Shown one piece after another: positions 1 through 6,959 of a stretch of DNA of 35,980 bases. The notes below the pieces were generated by a model. That model was not told the DNA's origin. It made no database searches and saw only the letters and a list, made by a program, of their open reading frames with translations. Position numbers and translations under genes: made by a program. Source of the stretch: Campylobacteraceae bacterium (lineage in GTDB: Bacteria > Campylobacterota > Campylobacteria > Campylobacterales > JALSKU01). Each line of letters opens with the position of its first letter. The first letter of the stretch is position 1. The stretch lies in contig JALWUQ010000077.1 in assembly GCA_026993075.1 (NCBI GenBank), positions 1 through 35,980 of the forward strand, written 5' to 3'.

Positions 1-1
1 A

Positions 2-109
2 GGAAAATTTAGAAAGAGAGCTGGCAATTATCGAATTATATATTTAAAAGAAAATGATTATTTAGTTATTTCGGTTATCAGAATTGCACATAGGAAAGAA
101 GTTTATTAA
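2..109 (+). CDS. RelE/ParE-family toxin, C-terminal part (5' end outside window)
   Basis: An open frame enters from the left edge and stops at 107-109. The 35 visible residues include GNYRIIYL, then a short beta-strand stretch, and finish with IRIAHRKEVY. This matches the end of the RelE/ParE/YoeB-like fold: a Y-R-I-I-Y strand followed by a terminal H-R-K-x-x-Y segment. In RelE-type toxins these C-terminal basic and Tyr residues contribute to ribosome-dependent mRNA cleavage, while ParE members instead poison gyrase; the fragment cannot tell them apart. The antitoxin gene is expected just upstream but lies outside the window. The stop codon sits 2 nt before an attC-like repeat, so this is probably the coding part of an integron cassette, where toxin-antitoxin pairs are common. 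The family call is fairly firm; the subfamily is not. Confidence 0.72.
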   Translation, partial: GKFRKRAGNYRIIYLKENDYLVISVIRIAHRKEVY

Positions 110-111
110 GC

Positions 112-182
112 TTATAACAAAACAGAGTAGCCGATAAATTACCTAGCGGAAATTTATCGGCTATCTTCGGCCATTGTTATAT
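112..182 (+). repeat. attC-like recombination site 1 (putative integron cassette end)
   Basis: This is a nested inverted repeat. The outer arms are TTATAAC (112-118) and GTTATAT (176-182); with flanking bases TATAACAA pairs TTGTTATA over 8 bp. The inner stem is a perfect 13-bp pair, TAGCCGATAAATT (128-140) with its complement at 151-163, around a 10-nt loop. AGA at 124-126 pairs with TCT at 164-166, leaving G127 unpaired like the extrahelical base of an attC L'' box. Outer R boxes, an unpaired spacer, L boxes with one extra base, and a variable central stem is the attC plan. The left and right spacers are uneven (3 and 7 nt), which is a weakness. No T-run follows, so an intrinsic terminator is less likely. 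Confidence 0.6.
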
Positions 183-561
183 TACATAAGGAGAATAAAC
201 ATGACTATTATGAGATTATGGCATGGAGAAGTTGCAATTGAAAAAGCAGACGATTATGAGAAATTCATGATTGAAAGAGCTGCTCCAGACTATGGCTCTG
301 TTGAAGGCCTTCTTAAATTATATTTTCAGCGTAAAAATGAAGAAACAAAAGCACACTTCCTGTTAGTAACACTTTGGGATTCGATCGATTCTGTTAAAAA
401 ATTTGCAGGCGATAATCCCGAAATTGCAAAGTATTACCCTGAAGATGATGACTTCTTGATAGAAAAAGAAAAACATGTATCTATGTATAAAGTTTTCTAT
501 GAGAAGTAATATAACCCATCAATGAAGAGGGACTGGGCAAAGGTGACATCATTTAGGCAGG
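177..561 (+). mobile_element. Putative integron gene cassette carrying the ABM-fold ORF
   Basis: Inference from the two attC-like sites. Integron recombination cuts between G and TT of the R' heptamer, so the cassette would run from 177 to 561, about 385 bp. It holds one short forward ORF that nearly fills it. The ORF starts 18 nt after the first R' box and its stop codon overlaps the second R'' box. No convincing promoter is visible inside. This compact single-ORF layout is the hallmark of cassettes. The integrase gene and attI are not in the window and would be expected to the left. The claim depends on the attC assignments. Confidence 0.5.
201..509 (+). CDS. ABM-fold (dimeric alpha/beta barrel) small protein, possible cassette gene
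   Basis: A 102-residue soluble protein beginning MTIMRLWHGEV. It shows the pattern of the antibiotic-biosynthesis-monooxygenase-like fold: an R-x-W-H-G-x-V first strand, a helix with a Y-E-K-F-like segment, a strand with T-L-W-D-S-I-D, then a F-A-G-D-x-P-E-I-A-K-Y-Y-P-E-D segment before the last strand. Members are small homodimeric proteins; some are cofactor-free oxygenases and many have no known substrate, so no reaction is assigned. The ATG at 201 is chosen because AAGGAG lies about 7 nt upstream (188-193); an upstream in-frame TTG at 174 sits inside the attC-like R' arm and is unlikely. The gene lies between two attC-like repeats with no visible promoter of its own. Confidence 0.75.
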   Translation: MTIMRLWHGEVAIEKADDYEKFMIERAAPDYGSVEGLLKLYFQRKNEETKAHFLLVTLWDSIDSVKKFAGDNPEIAKYYPEDDDFLIEKEKHVSMYKVFYEK

Positions 562-567
562 TTATAT
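509..567 (+). repeat. attC-like recombination site 2 (putative integron cassette end)
   Basis: The outer arms ATATAAC (509-515) and GTTATAT (561-567) are perfectly complementary, and the pairing extends to 10 bp (507-516 with 560-569). An inner pair, AATGA (521-525) with TCATT (549-553), is separated from the outer arms by unpaired spacers of about 4 and 6 nt. The interior is G-rich. The right-hand heptamer GTTATAT is identical to that of the first site. At 59 bp it is at the short end for attC. The inner L-type stem is weaker than in site 1, with no clear extrahelical base, so the call leans on the pairing with site 1 and on its position at the ORF stop. Confidence 0.5.
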
Positions 568-610
568 TAAATACAAATTAATAGGCTTTGAGTTAAAATA
601 TTATTGAGTT

Positions 611-651
611 CTGGTGATAGTGATATCATAAAGTACTATCGCTATCACCAG
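611..651 (+). terminator. Strong hairpin, probable terminator between cassette region and feo operon
   Basis: CTGGTGATAGTGATA (611-625) pairs with 637-651 over 15 bp with one G-T wobble around an 11-nt loop. It is followed by a T-rich run from about 656 to 680. It would terminate transcripts leaving the cassette region before the feo promoter. The rest of 568-736 holds only this hairpin and the Fur-type promoter elements. Confidence 0.6.
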
Positions 652-682
652 GTACATTTTTATATTTTTATTTTCTTTTTAT

Positions 683-697
683 TGATAATGATTATCA
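683..697 (+). promoter_or_regulatory. Fur box overlapping the feo promoter
   Basis: TGATAATGATTATCA is a perfect 7-1-7 palindrome and closely matches the classical Fur consensus built from GATAAT hexamers. It lies about 14 bp upstream of a TAATAAT -10-like element at 712-718, so bound Fur-Fe(II) would cover the -35 area and repress feoA-feoB in iron-replete cells. The location directly upstream of an iron uptake operon makes this a confident assignment. Confidence 0.85.
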
Positions 698-760
698 CTT
701 TAAGTAATTTTTAATAATGTTTTAGTTAAAATCCGTATGAATTTTAATTATGGAGTTATC

Positions 761-1003
761 TTGAAAAAAGTTTCTGATTTAAAGATTGGTGATGAAGCAA
801 TCGTAAAAAAAATTATAGCAAAAGAGCCTGTAAAAGGCAGACTGAGTGCTATGGGTATCATAAAAGGTGCTAATGTAAAGGTGTTAAAACATACTTTAGC
901 AAAACAAACTTGGGATATTCTTGCCAATAGTACAAAAGTTGGATTAAGAGAAGAGGAAGCCAAAAATATTTTAGTGGATAACATGGATAACAAAAATGAA
1001 TAA
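761..1003 (+). CDS. feoA: Ferrous iron transport protein A (FeoA)
   Basis: An SH3-like small cytosolic protein of about 80 residues that assists FeoB in Fe(II) uptake. It shows the FeoA pattern: V-S-D-L-K-I-G-D near the start, then G-R-L-S-A-M-G-I-I-K-G-A-x-V, and a terminal L-R-E-E-E-A region. A TTG start at 761 is preferred: GGAG lies at 752-755, and homologues start right before the SDLKIG segment. The in-frame ATG at 737 has no ribosome binding site and would sit only about 12 nt after the predicted transcription start. The gene overlaps feoB by 8 nt, and the operon follows the Fur box. Confidence 0.9.
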   Translation: MKKVSDLKIGDEAIVKKIIAKEPVKGRLSAMGIIKGANVKVLKHTLAKQTWDILANSTKVGLREEEAKNILVDNMDNKNE

Positions 1004-3095
1004 AAAGATAAAAGTAGTAGTTGCCGGACAGCCAAATGTCGGAAAATCTACTATATTAAATACAATAAGTAATGCAAAGCTTCATACCGGAAACTTTTCA
1101 GGAGTTACTGTTGATAAAACAGTAGTTGAGATAAAAAAGAGTGATTATGATATAAAAATGGTGGATCTTCCCGGTATTTACTCTTTAAATGCATATACTC
1201 CAGAAGAACAGGTAGCAAAAAATTACCTTTTTGATAAAGAATATGATGTTATCGTAAATATAGTAGATGCCAATATTTTATCAAGGAACCTTATATTTAC
1301 TTTACAGCTTTTAGATATGCAAAAGAAAATGATTCTAATCGTAAATATGATAGATGAGGTTGAGGGAAAAGGTGGAAGTATAGATAAAAATAGACTAGAA
1401 ATACTTTTGGGAATTCCTGTGATTTTAACTTCTGCAAAAGAGCATAGAGGGGTTGATGAGATAGTTGAAACCATTATACAAACTTATGAAAAACAAAAAC
1501 AAAAAAATAAAATATACTATAACGAACGAATTGAACTTAGAATTGAGAAATTAGCTTCAATTCTAAAAAAATCACCGCATTTTAAAGATATAAATTATGC
1601 AAGATTTGTAGCAATAAGATTACTTGATAGGGATGAAAATACTTATAAAACAATCCATGATTTGCCGATTTTTATTGAAGTGCATGATGTTCTTGAAAAG
1701 ATGTATAGAAAACTTGAAACAGAATTTGATGAAGAGAGTACAAGTGATATACTCTCCAATGAAAGAGCTGCAATATCATACAATTTGCAAAGAGAAACTT
1801 TAAAAATACCGGAAATCAAAGAGAGTTTTAGTGAAAAAGTAGATAATATTTTAATACATCCGATATTTGGATTACCGATATTTTTGTTTTTTATGTGGGC
1901 ACTTTTTCAATTGACTTTTCAACTTGGCAATATACCTATGAATTGGATAGATATTGCTTTTAGCTCAACAGCAAATTACCTTTCAGAGATTTTGCCACAA
2001 GGAAGTTTCAATTCTCTTTTGACCGAAGGAATTATACCTGCGGTAGGAGCTGTTGTTATGTTTTTGCCAAATATATTGATACTGTTTTTTGGTATAAATC
2101 TTTTGGAACAAACAGGATACATGGCAAGGGCTGCATATTTGATGGATGGATTTTTGAAGAGATTTGGGCTTCAGGGGAAAGCTTTTGTGCCGTTAGTCAG
2201 TGGATTTGGTTGTACAGTTCCTGCATATATGGCAGCAAGGACTCTTAAGAATCCAAAAGATAGGATTATCACAATGCTGGTTTTAGGTTTTATGAGTTGT
2301 GGTGCAAGGCTTCCTATATATGTTTTAGTTATTGCAGCTTTCTTTGCAAATCATAACCCGGGGAATGTTTTATTTGCTATTTATATAGGAGGAGCAGTAT
2401 TGGGTTTGATTGTTGCAAAAATACTGAGGACTGTTTTATTTAAGGGTGAACCTGAACCATTTGTAATGGAGATACCACCTTATCGTTTTCCATCTGTAAA
2501 ATCACTTTTTATGGATTTGTGGATTAAAACAAGAATGTTTTTGAAAAAAGCCGGAACATTTATAGCCCTTGCTGCGATGGTTGTATGGTTTTTAAGCACA
2601 TATCCACACCATCCTAAAATTGTTCAATCCTATGAAAAAAAGATAGAACTCGCTACTACAAAAGTGCAAAAAGATAAATTAAATGATGAAATGAGTGCAA
2701 AGTTATTGGGGGAAAGTTATATAGGTACAATAGGCAAAACAATAAATCCTGTATTTAAACCATTGGGTTTTGATTGGAGAATGACAGTTTCTGTTATAGC
2801 CGGATTAGCTGCTAAAGAAGTTGTAGTATCAACTATGGGTACACTCTATGCTGTAGGAAATCATGGTAACAATACAGGTCTTATCAAAAAAATGCAGCAA
2901 AATATCAGCTTTAGAGCAGCTATTGCACTTGTAATTATTATAATGATATATTCTCCTTGTTTGGCGGCGATGAGTACATTTTATGCAGAAGTACCTCAAT
3001 GGGCCTGGAGAACATTTTATACTATTTATCCAAATGTTGTGGCTTGGATATTAGCATTTTTTGCTTATAAGGCTTTAGGCTTATTGGGATATTAG
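996..3095 (+). CDS. feoB: Ferrous iron transporter FeoB
   Basis: Inner-membrane Fe(II) permease with an N-terminal GTPase. Residues 1-165 form the G domain: G1 GQPNVGKS at 11-18, switch Thr near 38, G3 DLPG at 57-60, G4 NMID at 117-120, and an SAK G5 motif. A helical linker follows, then a membrane region from about residue 285 with several hydrophobic helices and the conserved segments V-S-G-F-G-C-T-V-P-A and S-C-G-A-R-L-P, the Cys-containing Gate motifs. At 699 residues it is of typical bacterial length. It overlaps feoA by 8 nt (ATGAATAA) and is followed 57 nt later by a second feoA-like gene. Regulation is expected through the upstream Fur box. Confidence 0.96.
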   Translation: MNKKIKVVVAGQPNVGKSTILNTISNAKLHTGNFSGVTVDKTVVEIKKSDYDIKMVDLPGIYSLNAYTPEEQVAKNYLFDKEYDVIVNIVDANILSRNLIFTLQLLDMQKKMILIVNMIDEVEGKGGSIDKNRLEILLGIPVILTSAKEHRGVDEIVETIIQTYEKQKQKNKIYYNERIELRIEKLASILKKSPHFKDINYARFVAIRLLDRDENTYKTIHDLPIFIEVHDVLEKMYRKLETEFDEESTSDILSNERAAISYNLQRETLKIPEIKESFSEKVDNILIHPIFGLPIFLFFMWALFQLTFQLGNIPMNWIDIAFSSTANYLSEILPQGSFNSLLTEGIIPAVGAVVMFLPNILILFFGINLLEQTGYMARAAYLMDGFLKRFGLQGKAFVPLVSGFGCTVPAYMAARTLKNPKDRIITMLVLGFMSCGARLPIYVLVIAAFFANHNPGNVLFAIYIGGAVLGLIVAKILRTVLFKGEPEPFVMEIPPYRFPSVKSLFMDLWIKTRMFLKKAGTFIALAAMVVWFLSTYPHHPKIVQSYEKKIELATTKVQKDKLNDEMSAKLLGESYIGTIGKTINPVFKPLGFDWRMTVSVIAGLAAKEVVVSTMGTLYAVGNHGNNTGLIKKMQQNISFRAAIALVIIIMIYSPCLAAMSTFYAEVPQWAWRTFYTIYPNVVAWILAFFAYKALGLLGY

Positions 3096-3152
3096 GTGTG
3101 AAGCGATATAATGCGTAAGGTTCGATATTATATTTGAGAGGGAAATTTTTTG

Positions 3153-3419
3153 ATGAAGTTAAGCCAGTTGCAAAGGGGTCAAAGAGCTGTTATAAAAAAT
3201 ATAGATTTGCCTGAAGATATAAAAGAAAGATTAAGCTCTATGGGATTTATAAAGAATGAATTAATTTTTATATGCAGAGTTGGTCTTTTGCGAGGTAGTT
3301 TTTATATTAAAATAAACTGTAGCTCATGTATAATCATAAATAAAAATGAAGCCCAAAATATAGAGGTAGAATTGCTGGGCAACGCTCATAGATACAGATG
3401 GGGTAAACACTTAGGTTAG
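3153..3419 (+). CDS. Second FeoA-domain protein with CxxC motif
   Basis: An 88-residue FeoA-domain protein downstream of feoB, with L-S-Q-L-Q-R-G-Q at the N terminus and K-E-R-L-S-S-M-G-F-I-K-N-E matching FeoA. The ATG at 3153 is preferred over the preceding TTG; GAGAGGGA lies just upstream. It differs from the first copy: it has Cys41 and a C-x-x-C pair at 56 and 59, and a C-terminal tail with His and Arg residues. The Cys set could bind metal, and the protein may take the place of the FeoC found in enterobacterial operons, but that is inference. The stop overlaps the convergent cation-efflux gene by 4 nt. Confidence 0.85.
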   Translation: MKLSQLQRGQRAVIKNIDLPEDIKERLSSMGFIKNELIFICRVGLLRGSFYIKINCSSCIIINKNEAQNIEVELLGNAHRYRWGKHLG

Positions 3420-4318
3420 GAATTTATTTGTGAATCATCATAAGGATCTAAATGTATGATTATACTCCAATCGTTATCATTTGATAATGTTTTGATTTTA
3501 TCTTCTATATTATCTGAGATCCTATGTGCTTCCAATAATGAAATATCAGGTGTCATTACAATATGAACATCTACAAAATTTGTATTCCCGGCTTTTCTTG
3601 TTTTTAAAAAGTGATAGTTTGTAACTCCATTTTCACTGATAATTGTATCTTTGATTTTTTCTACCATTTCATCATCAAGTGCGATATCAAGAAGCATCAA
3701 AACTCCCTCTTTAATGATTTCATAAGATGAATAAATTATATAAATAGCTATCAGTCCGCCAAAAATAGAATCTATGATTTGTATACCGGTATATTTTATG
3801 AGTATAAGTGCAAGAAGTATGGCTCCATTGCTGTATATATCTGTTTTGTAGTGAAGTGCGTCAGATTTGATTACTAAATTATTTGTTTTTTTTGCTACTG
3901 TATTTAAAAATATGACAAGAATAATTGTCAAGATAATGGATATCACCATTACAATAATAGATGTTTGAATTAACTTTGTTGGCTCACTATGTATAGCTTT
4001 TTTTACAGCTTCATAAAATATGAATATTCCAGACATTGCTATGATAGTGCCTTCTATTACTGCAGCAAGAGCTTCTATCTTTCCTCTTCCATAATTAAAA
4101 TCTTTATCAGCTGGTTTTTCTGATTTTGTGATAGCAAAAAGATTAAAAGCCGAGACTATCAAATCAAGCACAGAATCAATAGCACTTGCCAAAACAGCTA
4201 TGGAGCCACTGAGAATTCCTATGGTTAGCTTTATAAATATTAGTATAGTTGCTATTATGCTTGAGACAATAGTTGCTTTTTTTTGTAATGTCAAATTTAT
4301 ATCCTTAGTTTTGCCCAT
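3416..4318 (-). CDS. Cation diffusion facilitator, FieF-like
   Basis: A 300-residue inner-membrane metal/proton antiporter of the CDF family, with about six transmembrane helices followed by a cytosolic C-terminal domain with H-I-V-M-T-P-D-like strands. Helix 2 carries D-S-V-L-D and helix 5 H-Y-K-T-D, the D-x-x-x-D and H-x-x-x-D pairs of the FieF-type site, which in known members moves Zn, Fe, Cd or Mn. The segment F-N-Y-G-R-G-K-I-E-A-L-A is a family signature. Its start lies inside the last codons of the agmatine deiminase gene (22-nt overlap), so the two are co-transcribed. It converges on the Feo operon, so an iron-efflux role is plausible but the metal cannot be read from sequence. Confidence 0.88.
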   Translation of the reverse strand: MGKTKDINLTLQKKATIVSSIIATILIFIKLTIGILSGSIAVLASAIDSVLDLIVSAFNLFAITKSEKPADKDFNYGRGKIEALAAVIEGTIIAMSGIFIFYEAVKKAIHSEPTKLIQTSIIVMVISIILTIILVIFLNTVAKKTNNLVIKSDALHYKTDIYSNGAILLALILIKYTGIQIIDSIFGGLIAIYIIYSSYEIIKEGVLMLLDIALDDEMVEKIKDTIISENGVTNYHFLKTRKAGNTNFVDVHIVMTPDISLLEAHRISDNIEDKIKTLSNDNDWSIIIHLDPYDDSQINS

Positions 4319-5295
4319 CTATTCATAGTGGCACAATGTATGCTTCCGTGTTCTCTTATGAGGATTGTGGAATCTATTGGAATTATATCGAGATTTATAT
4401 AAAAAGATTTGAAAAAGTCTAAAATTTCTTTATCTTTTTCGTCATTATACTGGGGTACTAAAACAGCACCGTTTATAAAGAGAAAATTTATGTAAGTCGC
4501 AGGTAATCGTTTGCCCTTAAAATAAACAGGAGAAGGAAGGGGGAGTGCAATCGTATCAAACCCACTGTTTTTTAACTCTTTTTCCATATTTTGCAACTCT
4601 TCAAAATGTTCATCATTTGCATTTTCACATTTAGCATAAACTATAGTTTTTTCATCAATAAATCTTGCAAGAGTGTCGATATGTGAATCTGTGTCATCTC
4701 CTTTTAGATATCCATGTTCAAGCCAGATAATTTTATTCAAGTTAAAATTATCTGTTAAAAATAACTCTATTGATTGTTGTGAAAGAGTAGGGTTTCTATT
4801 TTTTTCAAGCAAGCATTTTTTTGTTGTCAGTAAAACTCCTTTACCGTTAGTGTCTATGCTTCCACCCTCTAAGACAAAATCTTTTTTTATAAGAAAAGTA
4901 TTTAGTATCTGTTTTTCATTAAGATTTTGGTTGAATTTATTATCTAAAAAAGCATCAAATTTTAAACCCCATCCATTAAATATAAAATCGTATGATATTA
5001 TTTTATCTTTGTCTATCATATCTATACAGCCATAGTCTCTTATCCAAGTATCATTTGTTTTTATCCGGATTAAAAATATATTTTTATTTAATACATTGGT
5101 ATTTTTCAGTATATTTTTTACTCTTAAAATATCATCGCAAATTATCAAACATTTTTGATATAGAGAAATCTTAGTAATTATCTGAATATAAGTTTCAGTA
5201 ATTTCATCCAAACAATACACCCAGTCACTTTGAAAATGCGGAAAACACACCATTGCAAATTCTTGTTTTTCCCACTCAGCAGGTAGCCTTTTCAC
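4297..5295 (-). CDS. aguA: Agmatine deiminase (peptidyl-arginine deiminase-like fold)
   Basis: A 332-residue cytosolic guanidino-modifying enzyme that hydrolyses agmatine to N-carbamoylputrescine and ammonia, a step towards putrescine. Visible motifs in order: W-E-K-Q near the N terminus, N-D-T-W-I-R-D-Y-G, L-E-G-G-S-I-D, G-D-D-T-D-S-H-I-D-T, and the catalytic block H-G-S-I-H-C with Cys321 as nucleophile. One position in the GDDTD block is Ser where most relatives have Gly. The start is GTG at 5295 with GGAG about 8 nt upstream. No carbamoylputrescine amidase is nearby. A porphyromonas-type peptidyl-arginine deiminase is the main alternative, but the length and motifs favour agmatine. Confidence 0.85.
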   Translation of the reverse strand: MKRLPAEWEKQEFAMVCFPHFQSDWVYCLDEITETYIQIITKISLYQKCLIICDDILRVKNILKNTNVLNKNIFLIRIKTNDTWIRDYGCIDMIDKDKIISYDFIFNGWGLKFDAFLDNKFNQNLNEKQILNTFLIKKDFVLEGGSIDTNGKGVLLTTKKCLLEKNRNPTLSQQSIELFLTDNFNLNKIIWLEHGYLKGDDTDSHIDTLARFIDEKTIVYAKCENANDEHFEELQNMEKELKNSGFDTIALPLPSPVYFKGKRLPATYINFLFINGAVLVPQYNDEKDKEILDFFKSFYINLDIIPIDSTILIREHGSIHCATMNRWAKLRI

Positions 5296-5323
5296 TTTAT
5301 TTGCTCCAAATTTTTTTTATGAT

Positions 5324-5329
5324 ATTATA
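5324..5329 (-). promoter_or_regulatory. -10 element for the agmatine deiminase / efflux operon
   Basis: On the minus strand the hexamer reads TATAAT, within the 53-bp AT-rich gap between two divergent genes. It is about 29 nt upstream of the GTG start. The plus-strand kinase gene must use a promoter in the same gap, but its -10 is ambiguous among several TATA-like runs. Confidence 0.5.
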
Positions 5330-5348
5330 TACATAAATTATAAATAAA

Positions 5349-6959
5349 GTGATTAATTTGAAAAAATTTTTTAAAAATAAAAGCATAAATCAAGCAAATA
5401 TCGTCAGTATTATTTTTTCGGGTACTTTCGCGGTACTGCTTATACTTGTGATGGCGTATAATAATTATATTGATTATAAAAAGGAAGAAGTTGATATAAA
5501 AAAAACTTATTTAAAGGATCAGAAAAAACTTATTGTAAATGAAACGAATAGAGCTTTGAGATATATAAATTATGTTGCAAAACATCCAAACAATAACACT
5601 AAAAAAGAGCTTCAAAAAGAGATAGTGGATGCTATTGAAAATATGAGAAATGAGCGGGATGGAACAGGGTATATTTTTATATATACTTTCGATGGAGTCA
5701 ATATAGCTGATCCGATTCTTAAGCAAAATATGGGAAAGAATCTTTTGAATTTTAAAGATCCAAATGGAAAAAGAGTTATATATGACCTTATTCAAGTATC
5801 AAAAAAGAAAAATGGAGGGTTTGTCAAGTATGTCTGGAATAAACCAATTCTAAATACACTATCCCCCAAGATATCTTATGCAAAAGCTTATAAACCTTGG
5901 AGGTGGATGGTAGGAAGTGGTGTTTATCTTGACAATGTTCGAAAAGTACTTCAAAAGAAGCAAAAAGAATATACAAAGAAAATGATTGGATATTTATTTC
6001 AAATAATTATTTTTGTAGTGTTATTATTTGCAGGCAGTATGGTCATATATCAGTACATAACACACTGGATAACCAAAGATATTAATTACATTAAAAGTAA
6101 ATTTGAATTTGTATTTCAAAATTATGACTTGCTTGATGAGGAGAAAATCTTATTTAGAGAATTCAGAGAGATTTCAAAATATGCAAATAAAATGATAATT
6201 CAAACAAAAGAAAAAAGTCTTGCGCTAAATGAATTGAATGATACTCTTGAAAGAAGGGTGAAGAGAAAAACAATTATGCTCGAAAATGCTAAAAATACTG
6301 CAGAAGAATTATTAGAAAAGCAAGATAAATTTATCACAAATGCAATTCATGAAATAAATACACCACTAAGTATCATACTGATAAATATAGAACTTTATAA
6401 TTTAAAATATAAAAAAAATACTTATTTGACAAAAATTGAAGCCGGTATAAAAATCATACACAATATTTATAATGATTTAAGTTACCTTGTCAAAAAAGAT
6501 ACAATGGAGCACAAAAAGATTAAGATTAATTTTTCCAATTTTTTAAATGAAAGAATTTTATTTTTTGATGATGTAGCACTTGGAAATTCTTTGAAGATTA
6601 TCAAAGATATCGAAAAAGATATATATATTTTCTTTAATGATATAGAATTGCAAAGGATTTGTGATAATAATATTTCAAATGCTATTAAATACTCTTTTGA
6701 GAATAGTCAAATTTTTATTAAACTTTTTCTTGAAAAAGAGGCTATAATATTTACAATAACCAATAATGGAGAAAATATAAAAAATTACAAAAAATTATTT
6801 GATAGATTTTACAGGGAAAATGCTGCAAGAGGAGGTTTTGGGCTGGGGCTAAATATAGTTGGGGAAATATGCAAAAAAAATCATATTAAGATTTCTGTGG
6901 TATCAAAAAATAATTTTACAACTTTTAGTTATCGTATTTTAAAAAAGGATATTTTATGA
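5349..6959 (+). CDS. Membrane sensor histidine kinase with periplasmic sCache_2-type domain
   Basis: A 536-residue sensor of a two-component system. Helix 1 is at about residues 18-38, followed by a periplasmic Cache-like domain to about 205 (with D-G-T-G-Y-I-F and the W-R-W-M-V-G-S-G-V-Y end motif), helix 2 at about 212-234, a coiled segment, the HisKA box with phospho-acceptor His334 in I-H-E-I-N-T-P-L, and an ATPase domain with N-N-I-S-N-A-I-K-Y and G-G-F-G-L-G-L-N. The D-x-G-x-G box is degenerate (N-N-G-E-N). Such Cache domains usually sense small organic acids or similar ligands; the ligand here is unknown. GTG at 5349 or TTG at 5358 could be the start; neither has a clear ribosome binding site. 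The stop overlaps the regulator's ATG (ATGA). Confidence 0.9.
   Translation: MINLKKFFKNKSINQANIVSIIFSGTFAVLLILVMAYNNYIDYKKEEVDIKKTYLKDQKKLIVNETNRALRYINYVAKHPNNNTKKELQKEIVDAIENMRNERDGTGYIFIYTFDGVNIADPILKQNMGKNLLNFKDPNGKRVIYDLIQVSKKKNGGFVKYVWNKPILNTLSPKISYAKAYKPWRWMVGSGVYLDNVRKVLQKKQKEYTKKMIGYLFQIIIFVVLLFAGSMVIYQYITHWITKDINYIKSKFEFVFQNYDLLDEEKILFREFREISKYANKMIIQTKEKSLALNELNDTLERRVKRKTIMLENAKNTAEELLEKQDKFITNAIHEINTPLSIILINIELYNLKYKKNTYLTKIEAGIKIIHNIYNDLSYLVKKDTMEHKKIKINFSNFLNERILFFDDVALGNSLKIIKDIEKDIYIFFNDIELQRICDNNISNAIKYSFENSQIFIKLFLEKEAIIFTITNNGENIKNYKKLFDRFYRENAARGGFGLGLNIVGEICKKNHIKISVVSKNNFTTFSYRILKKDIL

Noticed and set aside
128-163. Hairpin as an intrinsic terminator of the toxin gene
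   Set aside because: The 13-bp stem is strong but no T-run follows, and the extra outer arms and bulged G fit an attC site better. A termination role is not excluded.
737-760. ATG at 737 as the feoA start
   Set aside because: No ribosome site, nearly leaderless by the predicted promoter, and adds residues absent from the FeoA core; TTG 761 with GGAG fits better.
748-1035. Minus-strand ORF of 95 residues over feoA
   Set aside because: Fully antisense to feoA/feoB; hydrophobic low-complexity translation with no family resemblance.
4673-5035. Plus-strand ORF of 120 residues inside the agmatine deiminase gene
   Set aside because: Antisense shadow; Ser/Phe/Leu-rich composition typical of reverse-strand reading of AT-rich genes.
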